In this document: positions 44,307-52,671 of the stretch, one piece after another
Numbering within the stretch: the stretch's first letter is position 1
How the letters are laid out: every line of letters starts with the position of its first letter
NCBI RefSeq assembly: GCF_003355155.1
Contig: NZ_CP031320.1
Span: forward strand, 5,943,367 to 6,007,366
Reading direction: 5' to 3'
Source of the DNA: Streptomyces armeniacus
Lineage (GTDB): Bacteria > Actinomycetota > Actinomycetes > Streptomycetales > Streptomycetaceae
DNA: 64,000 bases
The notes under the pieces: generated by a model
Seen by the model: the letters and a program-made list of their open reading frames with translations, nothing else
What the model was told of the DNA's origin: nothing
Database searches by the model: none
Position numbers and translations under genes: made by a program

Positions 44307-45029
44307 TCAGCGGCGGCCGGCGGACTCCGGCTCGTCCGGATACGCCTCGATCAACTGCCGCCGGGAGTCCTCCAGATAGAACCCCAGCATCCGCTCCGCG
44401 GCTGCCGCGTCGCCGGCGTCGAGCGTGTTCAGGATCTCCCGGTTGCGGGAGAGGTACGGCTCGTAGAAGCGCCGCGGGTCCGCCATGACATGGAAGGCCA
44501 GCCGCAGTTCGGCCAGTACGCCGCGCATCATGTCGTCCGCGCGCAGACTGTCCGCGAGCCCCGCGATGGCCTGGTGGAAACGTATGTTGGCGGTGCCGAG
44601 CTCCTGCCAGTCGCCCTTCTCGGCGGCCTGCTCGCCCGCCTCGACGGCGGCGCGCACCTCGTCCAGCCGGTACGGCGGCTCGCCGAGGCCGCGCAGCGCG
44701 GCGCACTCCACGAGGCGCCGTACGCGGTAGATGTCGTGGATGTCGGAGACGTCCAGGACGCGTACGAACGTGCCCCGGTTCAGCCGGTGCACCAGCAGCC
44801 GTTCGTGCGTGAGCAGCCGGAACGACTCCCGCAGCGTGTTGCGCGAGACCCCCAGCGCGCCCCCGATCCGCTCCTCCGAGAGCCGCACACCAGGCCGGAA
44901 CAGCCCTTGCGCGATCCGCCCGCGCAGGATCGCCGCGACGCGTTCGGCCGTGCTCGTACGGCTCAGCAGCGCACGGTCGGCGGCGAGTTCACTCAGCCCG
45001 GTGGCGAGGTCGGAGGCGTCGGCGGTCAT
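44307..45029 (-). CDS. GntR family regulator, FadR/FCD subfamily
   Basis: A 240-residue repressor. The N-terminal winged helix has RVAAILRGRIAQGLF, LSEERIGGALGVSRNTLRESFRLL and NRGTFVRVL. The C-terminal FCD ligand domain has YRVRRLVECAALRGL, FHQAIAGLADS and HDAGDA-type His/Asp residues for a metal or acid ligand. It is divergent from pxpA and lies between it and the DUF969/DUF979 genes. Matching palindromes (44113, 45080) in both control regions suggest that it represses both until 5-oxoproline or a related metabolite binds; this is inferred from position. Confidence 0.88.
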   Translation of the reverse strand: MTADASDLATGLSELAADRALLSRTSTAERVAAILRGRIAQGLFRPGVRLSEERIGGALGVSRNTLRESFRLLTHERLLVHRLNRGTFVRVLDVSDIHDIYRVRRLVECAALRGLGEPPYRLDEVRAAVEAGEQAAEKGDWQELGTANIRFHQAIAGLADSLRADDMMRGVLAELRLAFHVMADPRRFYEPYLSRNREILNTLDAGDAAAAERMLGFYLEDSRRQLIEAYPDEPESAGRR

Positions 45030-45079
45030 GCGGCACAGTCAAACCCAGATTCAGGACCGAGACAACACGAGCCTTGCTG

Positions 45080-45094
45080 AATCGTTGAACAATC
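45080..45094. promoter_or_regulatory. Operator-like palindrome before pxpA
   Basis: AATCGTTGAACAATC, centred on 45087, is a near-palindrome of the same sequence type as 44113-44129 (GATCGTTCAACGATC). It lies 16 bp before the pxpA start, where repressor binding would block transcription. Confidence 0.65.
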
Positions 45095-45110
45095 GCATAC
45101 GTTGCCTTCG

Positions 45111-45872
45111 ATGAACGGACCCATCGACCTCAACGCGGACCTGGGCGAGGGCTTCGGCCGCTGGCACCTCACCGACGACGACGCGTTGCTGGCCTACGTC
45201 ACCAGCGCCAACGTCGCCTGCGGCTTCCACGCGGGCGACCCCGCCACCATGCGCCGGGTCTGCGAGGGCGCGGCGGCGCACGGCGTACGGGTCGGCGCCC
45301 AGGTCTCGTACCGCGACCTGGCCGGATTCGGCCGCCGCGCCATGGACGTGCCCGCGCCGGAACTGGCCGCCGAAGTCGCGTACCAGATCGGTGCCCTCGA
45401 CATCTTCGCCCGCGCCGCCGGCATCCGCGTCTCCTACGTCAAACCGCACGGCGCGCTCTACCACCGCGCCGCCCAGGATCCCGAGCAGGCCGCGGCGGTC
45501 GTCGCGGGCGTACGCCTCGCCGGTACGCCGCTCCCCCTGCTGGGGCTCACGGGTTCGGCGCTGCACGCCGCCGCCGAGGACGCCGGGCTGCCCACCGTCG
45601 CCGAGGCCTTCGCGGACCGCGGCTACCGGCCGGACGGCACGCTCGTACCGCGCGGCGAACCGGGCGCGGTGCTCACCGAGCCCGGCGAGGTGCTCAAGCG
45701 GGCAGTCGGGCTCGCCCGGGACGGGCGGCTCACGGCGGCCGACGGCAAGCCGCTGCGGCTGCGCGCCCGTTCGCTCTGCCTGCACGGGGACACGCCGGGC
45801 GCGGCGGACCTGGCCCGCCGGGTCCGCGAGGAACTGGCGGCGGCCGGGGTCACGGTCAGGGCCTTCTCGTGA
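45111..45872 (+). CDS. pxpA: 5-oxoprolinase subunit A (LamB/YcsF)
   Basis: A 253-residue subunit of the ATP-dependent 5-oxoprolinase PxpABC, which opens 5-oxoproline to glutamate. It starts IDLNADLGEGFGRW, the family signature, and has SANVACGFHAGDPATM, YVKPHGALYH and EAFADRGYRPDGTLVPR. The ATG at 45111 fits the family start exactly; an upstream in-frame start at 45102 is possible but unneeded. pxpB overlaps its stop by four bases. Confidence 0.95.
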   Translation: MNGPIDLNADLGEGFGRWHLTDDDALLAYVTSANVACGFHAGDPATMRRVCEGAAAHGVRVGAQVSYRDLAGFGRRAMDVPAPELAAEVAYQIGALDIFARAAGIRVSYVKPHGALYHRAAQDPEQAAAVVAGVRLAGTPLPLLGLTGSALHAAAEDAGLPTVAEAFADRGYRPDGTLVPRGEPGAVLTEPGEVLKRAVGLARDGRLTAADGKPLRLRARSLCLHGDTPGAADLARRVREELAAAGVTVRAFS

Positions 45873-46642
45873 CGGGCGGAGGCGGCACGCCCGATTCCGC
45901 CGCGCGCGGCTCCCGTACGCCCGGCTCCGGTACGCGCGGGGGCGCGACGCCGGGGCCGGTGACCGCGCAGCCGGGGGCCACACCGCCCGTGACCATTCCG
46001 CCCGTGACCGCCACACCGCCCGTGACCGTGCTGCCCGTCGGCAGGCATGGCCTGCTGGTCGAACTCCCCACCGCCGAGGCCGCCGAGGCCCTCCACGCCG
46101 AACTGCTGCGCCGCCGCGCCGACGGCACGCTGCCACCCGTACGGGAGATCGTGCCCGGCGCCCGCACCGTCCTCCTGGAGGGGCTGGCCGAGGCGCGGCG
46201 CCTCGCGGAGGAGCTGCCGCGCTGGCGGATACCACCGCTCTCGCGCACGGCGGAGTCCGCCGTGCGCATCCCCGTCCGCTACGACGGCCCCGACCTCGCC
46301 GATGTCGCGGCCCTGTGGGGCGTCGCCGAGGAGGAGGTCGTACGGGTGCACGCGAGCGCCGCGTACCGCGTCGCCTTCTGCGGCTTCGCGCCCGGCTTCG
46401 GCTATCTGACCGGCCTGGACGAGAAGTACCACGTGCCGCGCCGCCCCAGCCCCCGTACCCGCGTGCCGGCCGGCGCGGTCGGGCTGGCGGGCGCGTACGC
46501 GGGGGTCTATCCGCGCTCCTCGCCGGGCGGTTGGCAGCTCATCGGCACCGCCGTCGACACGGTCCTGTGGGACCCCGACCGCAGCCCCGCCGCGCTGCTC
46601 GCACCGGGCACCCGCGTCCGCTTCGTCCCGGTGGAGGGGTGA
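45869..46642 (+). CDS. pxpB: 5-oxoprolinase subunit B (KipI-like)
   Basis: A 257-residue subunit; family domain KipI/allophanate hydrolase subunit 1. Core motifs are VGRHGLLVELPTAEAAEAL, VRIPVRYDGPDLADVA, VRVHASAAYRVAFCGFAPGFGYL, RRPSPRTRVPAGAVGLAG and SPGGWQLIGTA. Residues 1-50 are a Gly/Pro/Thr-rich extension with a repeated PPVT unit that is not part of the family. The GTG overlaps the pxpA stop. A later start near the TVLPVG segment could be the real one, but the overlap supports 45869. Confidence 0.93.
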   Translation: MTGGGGTPDSAARGSRTPGSGTRGGATPGPVTAQPGATPPVTIPPVTATPPVTVLPVGRHGLLVELPTAEAAEALHAELLRRRADGTLPPVREIVPGARTVLLEGLAEARRLAEELPRWRIPPLSRTAESAVRIPVRYDGPDLADVAALWGVAEEEVVRVHASAAYRVAFCGFAPGFGYLTGLDEKYHVPRRPSPRTRVPAGAVGLAGAYAGVYPRSSPGGWQLIGTAVDTVLWDPDRSPAALLAPGTRVRFVPVEG

Positions 46643-46649
46643 CCGCGCC

Positions 46650-47708
46650 ATGAGCCCGGCACGCACAGGCCCCGCCGCACCACCCCCAGCCCGTCCGGCG
46701 TTTGAGGACGGCCCTCAGCCACCACCGGCCCGCACCCCGCACGCGTCGGCACAGGACCCATCCGCGCGCGGCGGTGGCGAACCCGCCGACACCCGGCCGT
46801 CCGCCACCGGTTCGGGCCGGTCAGCGCCCGCGCCCGTGCCGACGCCCGCGCTGGAGGTCGTACGGGCCGGAGCGCTCACCACCGTGCAGGATCTGGGCCG
46901 CCCCGGGCACGCCCACTTGGGCGTCCCGCGCTCCGGCGCGCTCGACGAGCCCGCGCACCGGCTCGCGAACCGCCTGCTGCACAACCCCGGCACCGCCGCC
47001 ACCCTCGAAACGACGCTCACCGGCTGCGCCGTACGCGCCCTCGCCCCGCTGGTCGCCGTCGTCACGGGCGCCCCCTGCCCGGTCACCGTCGACGGGCGGC
47101 CCGCGCCCTGGGGCCGCCCCGTACGGCTGCCCGCGGGAGCCGTGCTGGAGGCGGGCCCCGCCACGTACGGGCTGCGCAGCTACATCGGCTTCGCGGGCGG
47201 CGTCGACGCCGAACCCGTCCTCGGCAGCCGAGCCACCGACCTCCTCTCCGGACTGGGCCCAGCACCGCTCCGCGACGGCGACCGGCTGCGGCTCGGCGCA
47301 CCGTACGGCGTGCGCGGGGCATACGCTCACGTGGAGGCCGCCCCATGGCAGGCGCCGCCCCGCGAACTTGTCCTGCCCGTCGTGCCCGGGCCCCGCGCCG
47401 ACTGGTTCACGCCCGCCGCCCTGCACACCCTGACCACCGGCGACTACCGAGTCTCCCCCGCCGGAAACCGCATCGGCCTGCGCCTGGACGGCCCGGCGCT
47501 GGAGCGCGCGTACGACGGCGAACTCCCCAGCGAGGGCATGGCACTCGGCGCGGTCCAGGTCCCGCCGGACGGCCGCCCGGTGGTGTTCCTCGCCGACCAC
47601 CCGGTCACCGGCGGCTACCCGGTCATCGGCGTCGTCCCGGAGGACGCCCTGCCGGCCGCCGCCCAGGCCACCCCCGGCACCCCGGTCCGCTTCGTCCCGG
47701 CGAGCTGA
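46650..47708 (+). CDS. pxpC: 5-oxoprolinase subunit C (biotin-dependent carboxylase-like)
   Basis: A 352-residue reading; family domain KipA/allophanate hydrolase subunit 2. Core motifs are VVRAGALTTVQDLGRPGHAH, GVPRSGALDEPAHRLANRLL, SYIGFAGGVDAEPVLGSRATD and FLADHPVTGGYPVIG. The first 62 residues are low-complexity and include the in-frame Streptomyces repeat at 46689-46708, so they are probably not part of the ancestral protein. A GTG at 46837 would give a 290-residue protein matching the family's usual length. GGAGGGG before 46650 supports the long form. Confidence 0.93.
   Translation: MSPARTGPAAPPPARPAFEDGPQPPPARTPHASAQDPSARGGGEPADTRPSATGSGRSAPAPVPTPALEVVRAGALTTVQDLGRPGHAHLGVPRSGALDEPAHRLANRLLHNPGTAATLETTLTGCAVRALAPLVAVVTGAPCPVTVDGRPAPWGRPVRLPAGAVLEAGPATYGLRSYIGFAGGVDAEPVLGSRATDLLSGLGPAPLRDGDRLRLGAPYGVRGAYAHVEAAPWQAPPRELVLPVVPGPRADWFTPAALHTLTTGDYRVSPAGNRIGLRLDGPALERAYDGELPSEGMALGAVQVPPDGRPVVFLADHPVTGGYPVIGVVPEDALPAAAQATPGTPVRFVPAS
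46689..46708. repeat. Streptomyces short repeat inside the pxpC reading frame
   Basis: CGTCCGGCGTTTGAGGACGG, identical to 44157-44176. It is read as RPAFEDG in the N-terminal extension of PxpC if the ATG at 46650 is used. Confidence 0.75.
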
Positions 47709-47746
47709 GCGGCCGACGCGGATCCGCCCCCAGCCGGTGGCCGCGC

Positions 47747-49084
47747 TCAGGGCACGAACGCGATGTCCGGGTGACGCGGCGACGGGCCGTCCAGCAGGTG
47801 ATCGTCGTGGCCACGCAGCCAGCGGCCGAAGAACGACGTGGCGTACGCCCGTACAGCGGCCACCGCACGGTCCGGGTCGACCGTGCCTATGCCGTCCCGC
47901 ACGACATCGCGGGCCACCCCCGTCTGCGGCAGAAGGGCTTCCAGATCCGTGTACGACTGGTGCTTGGAGTGACGCAGGGTCAGGTCGCGGTGCCAGCCGA
48001 GGGTGCGGGACCAGAACACCCGCCAGGACGGCTCCGTCGTGTGGTCGCTGCCGTGCCTGCCCATCAGGAGGAGCGGCCGGTCCAGGCCGTGCTTGGCGAC
48101 GGGCATCAGATTGGTGCCGTTGGGTTCCTGGTTGTACTCGAGGGTGCCGTCGAGGTTGATGCCCGCGCGTATCCGCCGGTCCTCGTACATGCCCTGCGCC
48201 GCGGTGATCCCGCCCGCGGACTGGCCCAACGCGCCCACGCGCGACAGGTCAACCAGCGGCAGGAGCGATGCCAGCGGGGAGTCCGGTGACCGCACGGGCT
48301 GTGAGACGTCAGACGGCAGCCCGCGCCCCAACTCGTCCAGCACGAACCGCAGATCGGCCACCCGCACCCGCAGCACCTTCTCCAGCAGCGCCGGAACGGC
48401 GCCGTTCTTCCGGGCCTCCTCGAACTCCGCGAGCATCGGTTCGGCGCCCTTGACCGAGCCGTCGGGGAACTGCACGGCCGGGGACTCGTAGGTGTGGTCG
48501 ACCGTCACCACCACATAGCCCCGGCTGGCCAACTCCTCGACCAGCACGGTGCCCCACGTACGCGGGTCGCCGGTGCCCGGCGAGTAGATCAGCACCGGTC
48601 GCCGGCCGCCCCGCGGGTCGGGCGGGGCGGCCTCGCGCGCGTGCGTACGGGTCGCGGCCCAGTCGACCGTCCCGCGCGGTATTCCCAGGCCGGGTGCGCG
48701 GTCGGCGGCGAACCGCTCGGCCGCGCCGCGCGGCATGTGCGGCGCGAGCCGGTGCCCACCGGTGCGCCAGGCCGGGTACCAGACGCTGACCATCAACTCC
48801 CGCCACGGCGCCGCGTCCTGCCACGGATCGCGCCGCGCGCGGTCGACGAGGTGCGCCTGCGCCGTACCGACGGCGTGCGGCCCTGTGGGTGCGGGCAGCC
48901 GCAGCCGCACGGGCCCCTGCCGCACGCCGTCTGGCGGCCTGGCGCGCCGTACGGCAGCGGGCGCGCCGGGTGCCGCGACGGACAGGGCTGCCACGGCGGC
49001 AGCTCCGGAGGCCGCCATGAACGCGCGGCGTGGGAAGGAACGGCGTGGGAAGGAACGGCGTGGGAAGGAACGGTGAAAGTTCAT
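47747..49084 (-). CDS. Secreted alpha/beta hydrolase, PAF-acetylhydrolase-like, Tat signal
   Basis: A 445-residue lipase-type hydrolase. The signal peptide is unusual: three consecutive RSFPR units (MNFHRSFPRRSFPRRSFPRR) before AFMAASGAAAVAALSVAAPG, giving several twin-arginine pairs and a Tat-type hydrophobic core with cleavage near residue 45. The nucleophile Ser is in GALGQSAGGI; ILIYSPGTGD-like sequence (VLIYSPGTGDPRTWG) is the oxyanion region; GRHGSDHTTEPSW and HSKHQSYTD hold the likely Asp and His. It resembles PAF-acetylhydrolase isoform II/dienelactone-hydrolase-type esterases. Substrate unknown. A 15-bp tandem repeat (49026-49070) encodes the RSFPR units. Confidence 0.88.
   Translation of the reverse strand: MNFHRSFPRRSFPRRSFPRRAFMAASGAAAVAALSVAAPGAPAAVRRARPPDGVRQGPVRLRLPAPTGPHAVGTAQAHLVDRARRDPWQDAAPWRELMVSVWYPAWRTGGHRLAPHMPRGAAERFAADRAPGLGIPRGTVDWAATRTHAREAAPPDPRGGRRPVLIYSPGTGDPRTWGTVLVEELASRGYVVVTVDHTYESPAVQFPDGSVKGAEPMLAEFEEARKNGAVPALLEKVLRVRVADLRFVLDELGRGLPSDVSQPVRSPDSPLASLLPLVDLSRVGALGQSAGGITAAQGMYEDRRIRAGINLDGTLEYNQEPNGTNLMPVAKHGLDRPLLLMGRHGSDHTTEPSWRVFWSRTLGWHRDLTLRHSKHQSYTDLEALLPQTGVARDVVRDGIGTVDPDRAVAAVRAYATSFFGRWLRGHDDHLLDGPSPRHPDIAFVP
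49026..49070 (+). repeat. Three tandem 15-bp units in a signal-peptide coding region
   Basis: Three exact copies of CGGCGTGGGAAGGAA. Read on the minus strand they encode successive SFPRR units of the Tat signal of the hydrolase. The unit length keeps the frame when copy number changes. Confidence 0.9.
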
Positions 49085-49191
49085 ACGTCCATGCTGTTCA
49101 CCCCCGGCACCAGGGTCCATTGGGGCTTCCCGCAGAGTTGACCGGAGGTTTTCCCCCACACCCGCCGCCCCGCACGGCGCACCCGTTTCCC

Positions 49192-49245
49192 CGTACGGAC
49201 TACCCGTCCCGTACGGGCTACCCGTCCCGTACGGACTACCCGCCC
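49192..49245. repeat. Three tandem 18-bp units, intergenic
   Basis: CGTACGGACTACCCGTCC repeated three times with one or two changes per unit, between the hydrolase start and the end of the P5C-reductase-like gene. Each unit holds the palindrome CGTACG. Confidence 0.85.
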
Positions 49246-49281
49246 GTTACGGGCGCGAGCCCGCGGCTCACAACTCGGCGG

Positions 49282-50073
49282 TCAGCTACGGAGGCGGCTC
49301 AGGACGCGGTCCAGGGCGTGCCGTACGGAATCGGGCACTCCGTCGCGGCGGAGGTCGTTCCTCAGTTGTTCGTTGGTGCCGCCGGGGGTCGAGTGCTTGC
49401 CCGTCATGACGGCGAGCGCGTCGTCGTGCTCGGACAGGGACCGGCCCAGCTGGCTGAAGATGTGCGTGGTGTAGTCGGTGGCGGTGGCGTGGTCCACGCC
49501 CCGGTCGGCCAGCCAGGCGGCGACCGTGGCGAGGTAGTCGAGGTGCGCGGCGAAGGTCGCGGTCGTGGCGCTGAAGGCCTCCAGCGCCCGTTCGTCGTCC
49601 GGGACGAGCATGCCGCCGACTCGGTCGAACAGGTCGCGGGCGACCGCGTGGTCCGGGTAGGCCACGGTGAGGCTTTCGCGGTGGGCCGCCTGCGGGAGGG
49701 GGATGGTCCGTACGACCTGGCCCGCCGGTGCGGCCCACCCGGCCAGTCGGTCCAGGCGCAGCCCGGCGACCGCGCTCAGCACCACGTGCTCGGGCCCGAA
49801 CGACAGCTCCTCCAGTACGGATTGCGCGGCCGGCGGCGGCACGGCGAGCACGATCGACGTGGTGCTGTCGACGACCTCCTGGTTGCTGCGGCAGACGCGC
49901 ACGTTCGGGAACCGGTCGGACAGGTCGCGGGCGACGGTCCGGCCGCGCGGTGAGAGGAACACCGCGGGAGGCGCGCCGGCCTCGGCGCTCATGCCTGCCA
50001 CGAGGGCGGCGGTGATCTCCCCCGCCCCCACGAATCCGAATGAGGACGAACTCGACGACGACTGCGGCGGCAT
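49282..50073 (-). CDS. Pyrroline-5-carboxylate reductase-like NAD(P)-binding protein
   Basis: A 263-residue oxidoreductase. A Ser-rich N-terminus (PPQSSSSSSS) is followed by the Rossmann loop FGFVGAGEITAALVAGM at about residues 12-28, SPRGRTVARDLSDRFPNVRV, and the P5CR-type IVLAVPPPAAQSVL and VLSAVAGLRLDRL. The C-terminal helical domain keeps THIFSQLGRSL and the GGTNEQL segment. This resembles ProC but diverges in the proline-binding region, so the substrate could be another imino or beta-hydroxy acid. A second true proC would be expected elsewhere. Confidence 0.8.
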   Translation of the reverse strand: MPPQSSSSSSSFGFVGAGEITAALVAGMSAEAGAPPAVFLSPRGRTVARDLSDRFPNVRVCRSNQEVVDSTTSIVLAVPPPAAQSVLEELSFGPEHVVLSAVAGLRLDRLAGWAAPAGQVVRTIPLPQAAHRESLTVAYPDHAVARDLFDRVGGMLVPDDERALEAFSATTATFAAHLDYLATVAAWLADRGVDHATATDYTTHIFSQLGRSLSEHDDALAVMTGKHSTPGGTNEQLRNDLRRDGVPDSVRHALDRVLSRLRS

Positions 50074-50158
50074 GGCTCGCTTCCTGTTCACTGCGCTGGG
50101 CTCCGGCCCCGGACGGTGCGTGCTGACCCACGCGGGATCACCCGCGTCCACCGGCCGC

Positions 50159-50740
50159 TCAACCGCCGGACAGGTCCGTCCCCTTGGGGGCGCGGTAGCA
50201 GCGTGAGTCGACGTCGACGGTGATGAGTTCCTTGAGATCGCCCGAGCGCTTTTCGCGCCATTGGACGGTCAGGGTGTGGTGCGTCTTGGGATGGACGGCG
50301 ACGATTTCCGGGTTTCCGGCCTTCGTATTCATCTTGCCGTCCTTGGTGATCTTCCAGCCGTTCTTGGGGAGTTCCTTGCGGAGATTCGCCATCGCCTCGG
50401 CGAAACTCCCCTTCTGCACGTCGTGGACGCTCCACGGATGGTTCACCACGTAGTACGTGGTGAATTCCGGGTCCACGGCCTCGCAGCTGCCGGCGGCGGC
50501 GCCCGATTCACTCACCTTGCCCTGGAGGGCCATCCACTCGAGCACCTTGCTGGAGATCTTGTTGACCTCCTCCTCGGCGGGCGCCACCTCCCGTACCTCG
50601 GGTTCGTACCCCAGCTTGTCCTGCGCCTCCGACTGCTCGTGCGCAACCTTGTCGCCGGGACCCTTCGAGTCGCCCGTCCCGTTTCCGTCGTCCACCGTCG
50701 AACACCCCATCAACCCAGCAAGCAGGACCACCGAGGACAC
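50159..50740 (-). CDS. Putative lipoprotein
   Basis: About 193 residues from the GTG used here. VVLLAGLMGCSTVDD fits a lipobox with Cys at position 13. The upstream in-frame residues (IRKHPRIRALCA) look like a normal signal n-region but begin at an ATT, so the true start may be a rare codon or just upstream. After a charged linker the mature protein has DPEFTTYYVVNHPWSVHDV and NLRKELPKNGWKITKDG, a small mixed fold of unknown function. It sits beside the ESX-like pair at 50.8-53.2 kb on the same strand. Confidence 0.75.
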   Translation of the reverse strand: MSSVVLLAGLMGCSTVDDGNGTGDSKGPGDKVAHEQSEAQDKLGYEPEVREVAPAEEEVNKISSKVLEWMALQGKVSESGAAAGSCEAVDPEFTTYYVVNHPWSVHDVQKGSFAEAMANLRKELPKNGWKITKDGKMNTKAGNPEIVAVHPKTHHTLTVQWREKRSGDLKELITVDVDSRCYRAPKGTDLSGG

Positions 50741-50835
50741 CGCACACAGTGCCCGGATCCGAGGATGCTTACGAATGACTCGCCCCTGTACCTCTCGCCG
50801 CTCTCGCCGCCGTTCCGGCCGCTTCAGCTGCTCGG

Positions 50836-52671
50836 CTATTTCAGCTCAACGTTGTCGTAGTCCCCGACCACCACACTCGACAGGTTCCGCAAACTCGTCG
50901 ACGGCTCGCCACCGCTCTCGTCCCAGAATCCGCTGTGCCCGGAGATGCCTCGGTGCTCGCCGTAGTCCATCACGTTCCCGCCGAAGTCGTCATCCGTGGG
51001 AATGTTGCCGCCCTCGCCCAGGCCCATCAGCCGGCCGCCCTGCCGCACGATGGAGTCGTCCCAGGTCCAGTCGGCGCCCACCGCCCATACGTGGTCGGCG
51101 CCCACGCCCAGGTCGCGGGCGTGCTCGACCTGCATGCCGGGGCTGCCCTCCACCATGATGTCGTCGGCCGGGATGTCGTGGTGCTTGGCGGCCTCTCCGA
51201 CGACCGTGCTGCCGTAGCTGTGCCCGGACACGGTGGTGTGGCTGGCCTCCGGCCCGCCCTGAGCGGCCTCCGTGCCTTCGAGGAACCGCTGGAGCGACGG
51301 CCCGCCGTCCTTCGCCCAGCCGCTCTCGGTGGCCTGCGGAATGCTGTCCGGCGCGTTGTAGTCGAACCACATCACCGTGGAGACGGACTCGCCCGGGGCC
51401 AGCCGGTCGCTGTTGCGCCACAGCTTGTCGCTGCGGTCCAGGTCACCGCTGATGCCGCCGAGATTCGTGCCCGTGCCGGGCGTGTGGACCGCCGTGTGGT
51501 CGGCGGTGTCCGGATTGCCGTTGGCGATGATGACCTTGCCGTCGCCCTTGCCCTCGGGGTCGAAGCCGAGGAGGTACGCCTCGGGCAGGCCCTTCTCACC
51601 GGTACGGTCGAAGCGGCCCTGGATCGCTTTCATGCCGCTGATGGACGACTCCAGATGCGCCTTCCGGTCGCCGTACTTCTCGTCCCACTTCTCCCACTCC
51701 CGGCTGGGCAGGCCGGAGGGCCCCGGGCGCTCCTTGCGGGGCTCGGGCGGGATGCCCGCGAGCTCCATCTCGTACTGGCCGCGCTTCTCCGACATCACGA
51801 CGCGGTTCGTCTCGTCCCGTACGTCGGCGGGCAGGCCGTCCATGGCGCCGATGCCCGCCGGGTGCAGGGCGATGTAGTTGTCCCGGTCCTCCGCGCTGAG
51901 GTCCTTCCACCACTCCGCGTTCGCCTTGGGCGTGCCGTTCCGGGGCGCTCCCGGCAGCTCGGCGCCGACCTCCTTCGCCGCCTTGCGGGAGGCTTCCATG
52001 TCCTGCCCGCTGTCGGCCCAGTCGGCGTGGGAGACGTCGAGGTCGTCGTCGGCCTTGAGCCGGCGCAGTACGGGTGCGTACTGCCGGTCGGCTTCGGTGG
52101 CTTCCTTGACGGCGGCGGCGATGGTGTTGGCGATGGCGAGGGCCTTGGCGCGGTTCGGGTTGGGGTCCGCGTTGGCGGCCTGCCGGTCCAGCGCGTCAGC
52201 CAGGTCGCCGGCGTCCCCCGCCGGGTCTAGCGGCTTGCCCTCGGTGGGCGACTCCGGCCGGGTGCTGCCGGCTACGGTGCCGCCCGCCGGCGTCTTGCCG
52301 TCCACCTTGTCGCCGGCGGCGGGGTAGCTGACCGAGCCGTCTGGGTTGACGGTGAACCCCTCGGCCGCCGCGTCCGACTCCGCGCCCTTCAGCTTCTTCT
52401 GCGCCGCGCGCAGCTCACCGGCGAGGAGGTTGAGGTTCGTACGGATCAGGCCGCACTGGGTCTGCGTGTAGTGGAAGTTCGAGGAGAGCTTCTTCACCTG
52501 GGTGAGCGCCGCGTCGACGGACTTGCCCTCCAGCGCGCCCCGCATCTTCGGGCCGATCTCGTCGTTCAGCCGGCCCTTGGCGTTGTCGGCCATGTTGCTC
52601 GCGGCGGCGTAGTCGTCGGCCGCGTTCTCCAGGTCACCGGGCTTGAGCGCGGAGAGCGTCGTGTACTTCAC
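50836..52671 (-). CDS. Alpha/beta hydrolase of the DUF1023 type with helical N-terminus
   Basis: A 611-residue protein. Residues 1-100 are helical and WXG100-like (YTTLSALKPGDLENAADDY, AALTQVKKLSSNFHYTQTQ); a Pro/Gly-rich linker and a second helical region follow. The C-terminal third is a DUF1023 hydrolase with VSTVMWFDYNAPDSIPQA, the nucleophile motif VSGHSYGSTVVGEAA and EGSPGMQVEHARDLG. Such proteins occur with ESX/type VII-like small helical partners in actinobacteria. The ATG overlaps the upstream helical gene by four bases. No signal peptide is visible; export would need a type VII route. Confidence 0.85.
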   Translation of the reverse strand: MKYTTLSALKPGDLENAADDYAAASNMADNAKGRLNDEIGPKMRGALEGKSVDAALTQVKKLSSNFHYTQTQCGLIRTNLNLLAGELRAAQKKLKGAESDAAAEGFTVNPDGSVSYPAAGDKVDGKTPAGGTVAGSTRPESPTEGKPLDPAGDAGDLADALDRQAANADPNPNRAKALAIANTIAAAVKEATEADRQYAPVLRRLKADDDLDVSHADWADSGQDMEASRKAAKEVGAELPGAPRNGTPKANAEWWKDLSAEDRDNYIALHPAGIGAMDGLPADVRDETNRVVMSEKRGQYEMELAGIPPEPRKERPGPSGLPSREWEKWDEKYGDRKAHLESSISGMKAIQGRFDRTGEKGLPEAYLLGFDPEGKGDGKVIIANGNPDTADHTAVHTPGTGTNLGGISGDLDRSDKLWRNSDRLAPGESVSTVMWFDYNAPDSIPQATESGWAKDGGPSLQRFLEGTEAAQGGPEASHTTVSGHSYGSTVVGEAAKHHDIPADDIMVEGSPGMQVEHARDLGVGADHVWAVGADWTWDDSIVRQGGRLMGLGEGGNIPTDDDFGGNVMDYGEHRGISGHSGFWDESGGEPSTSLRNLSSVVVGDYDNVELK

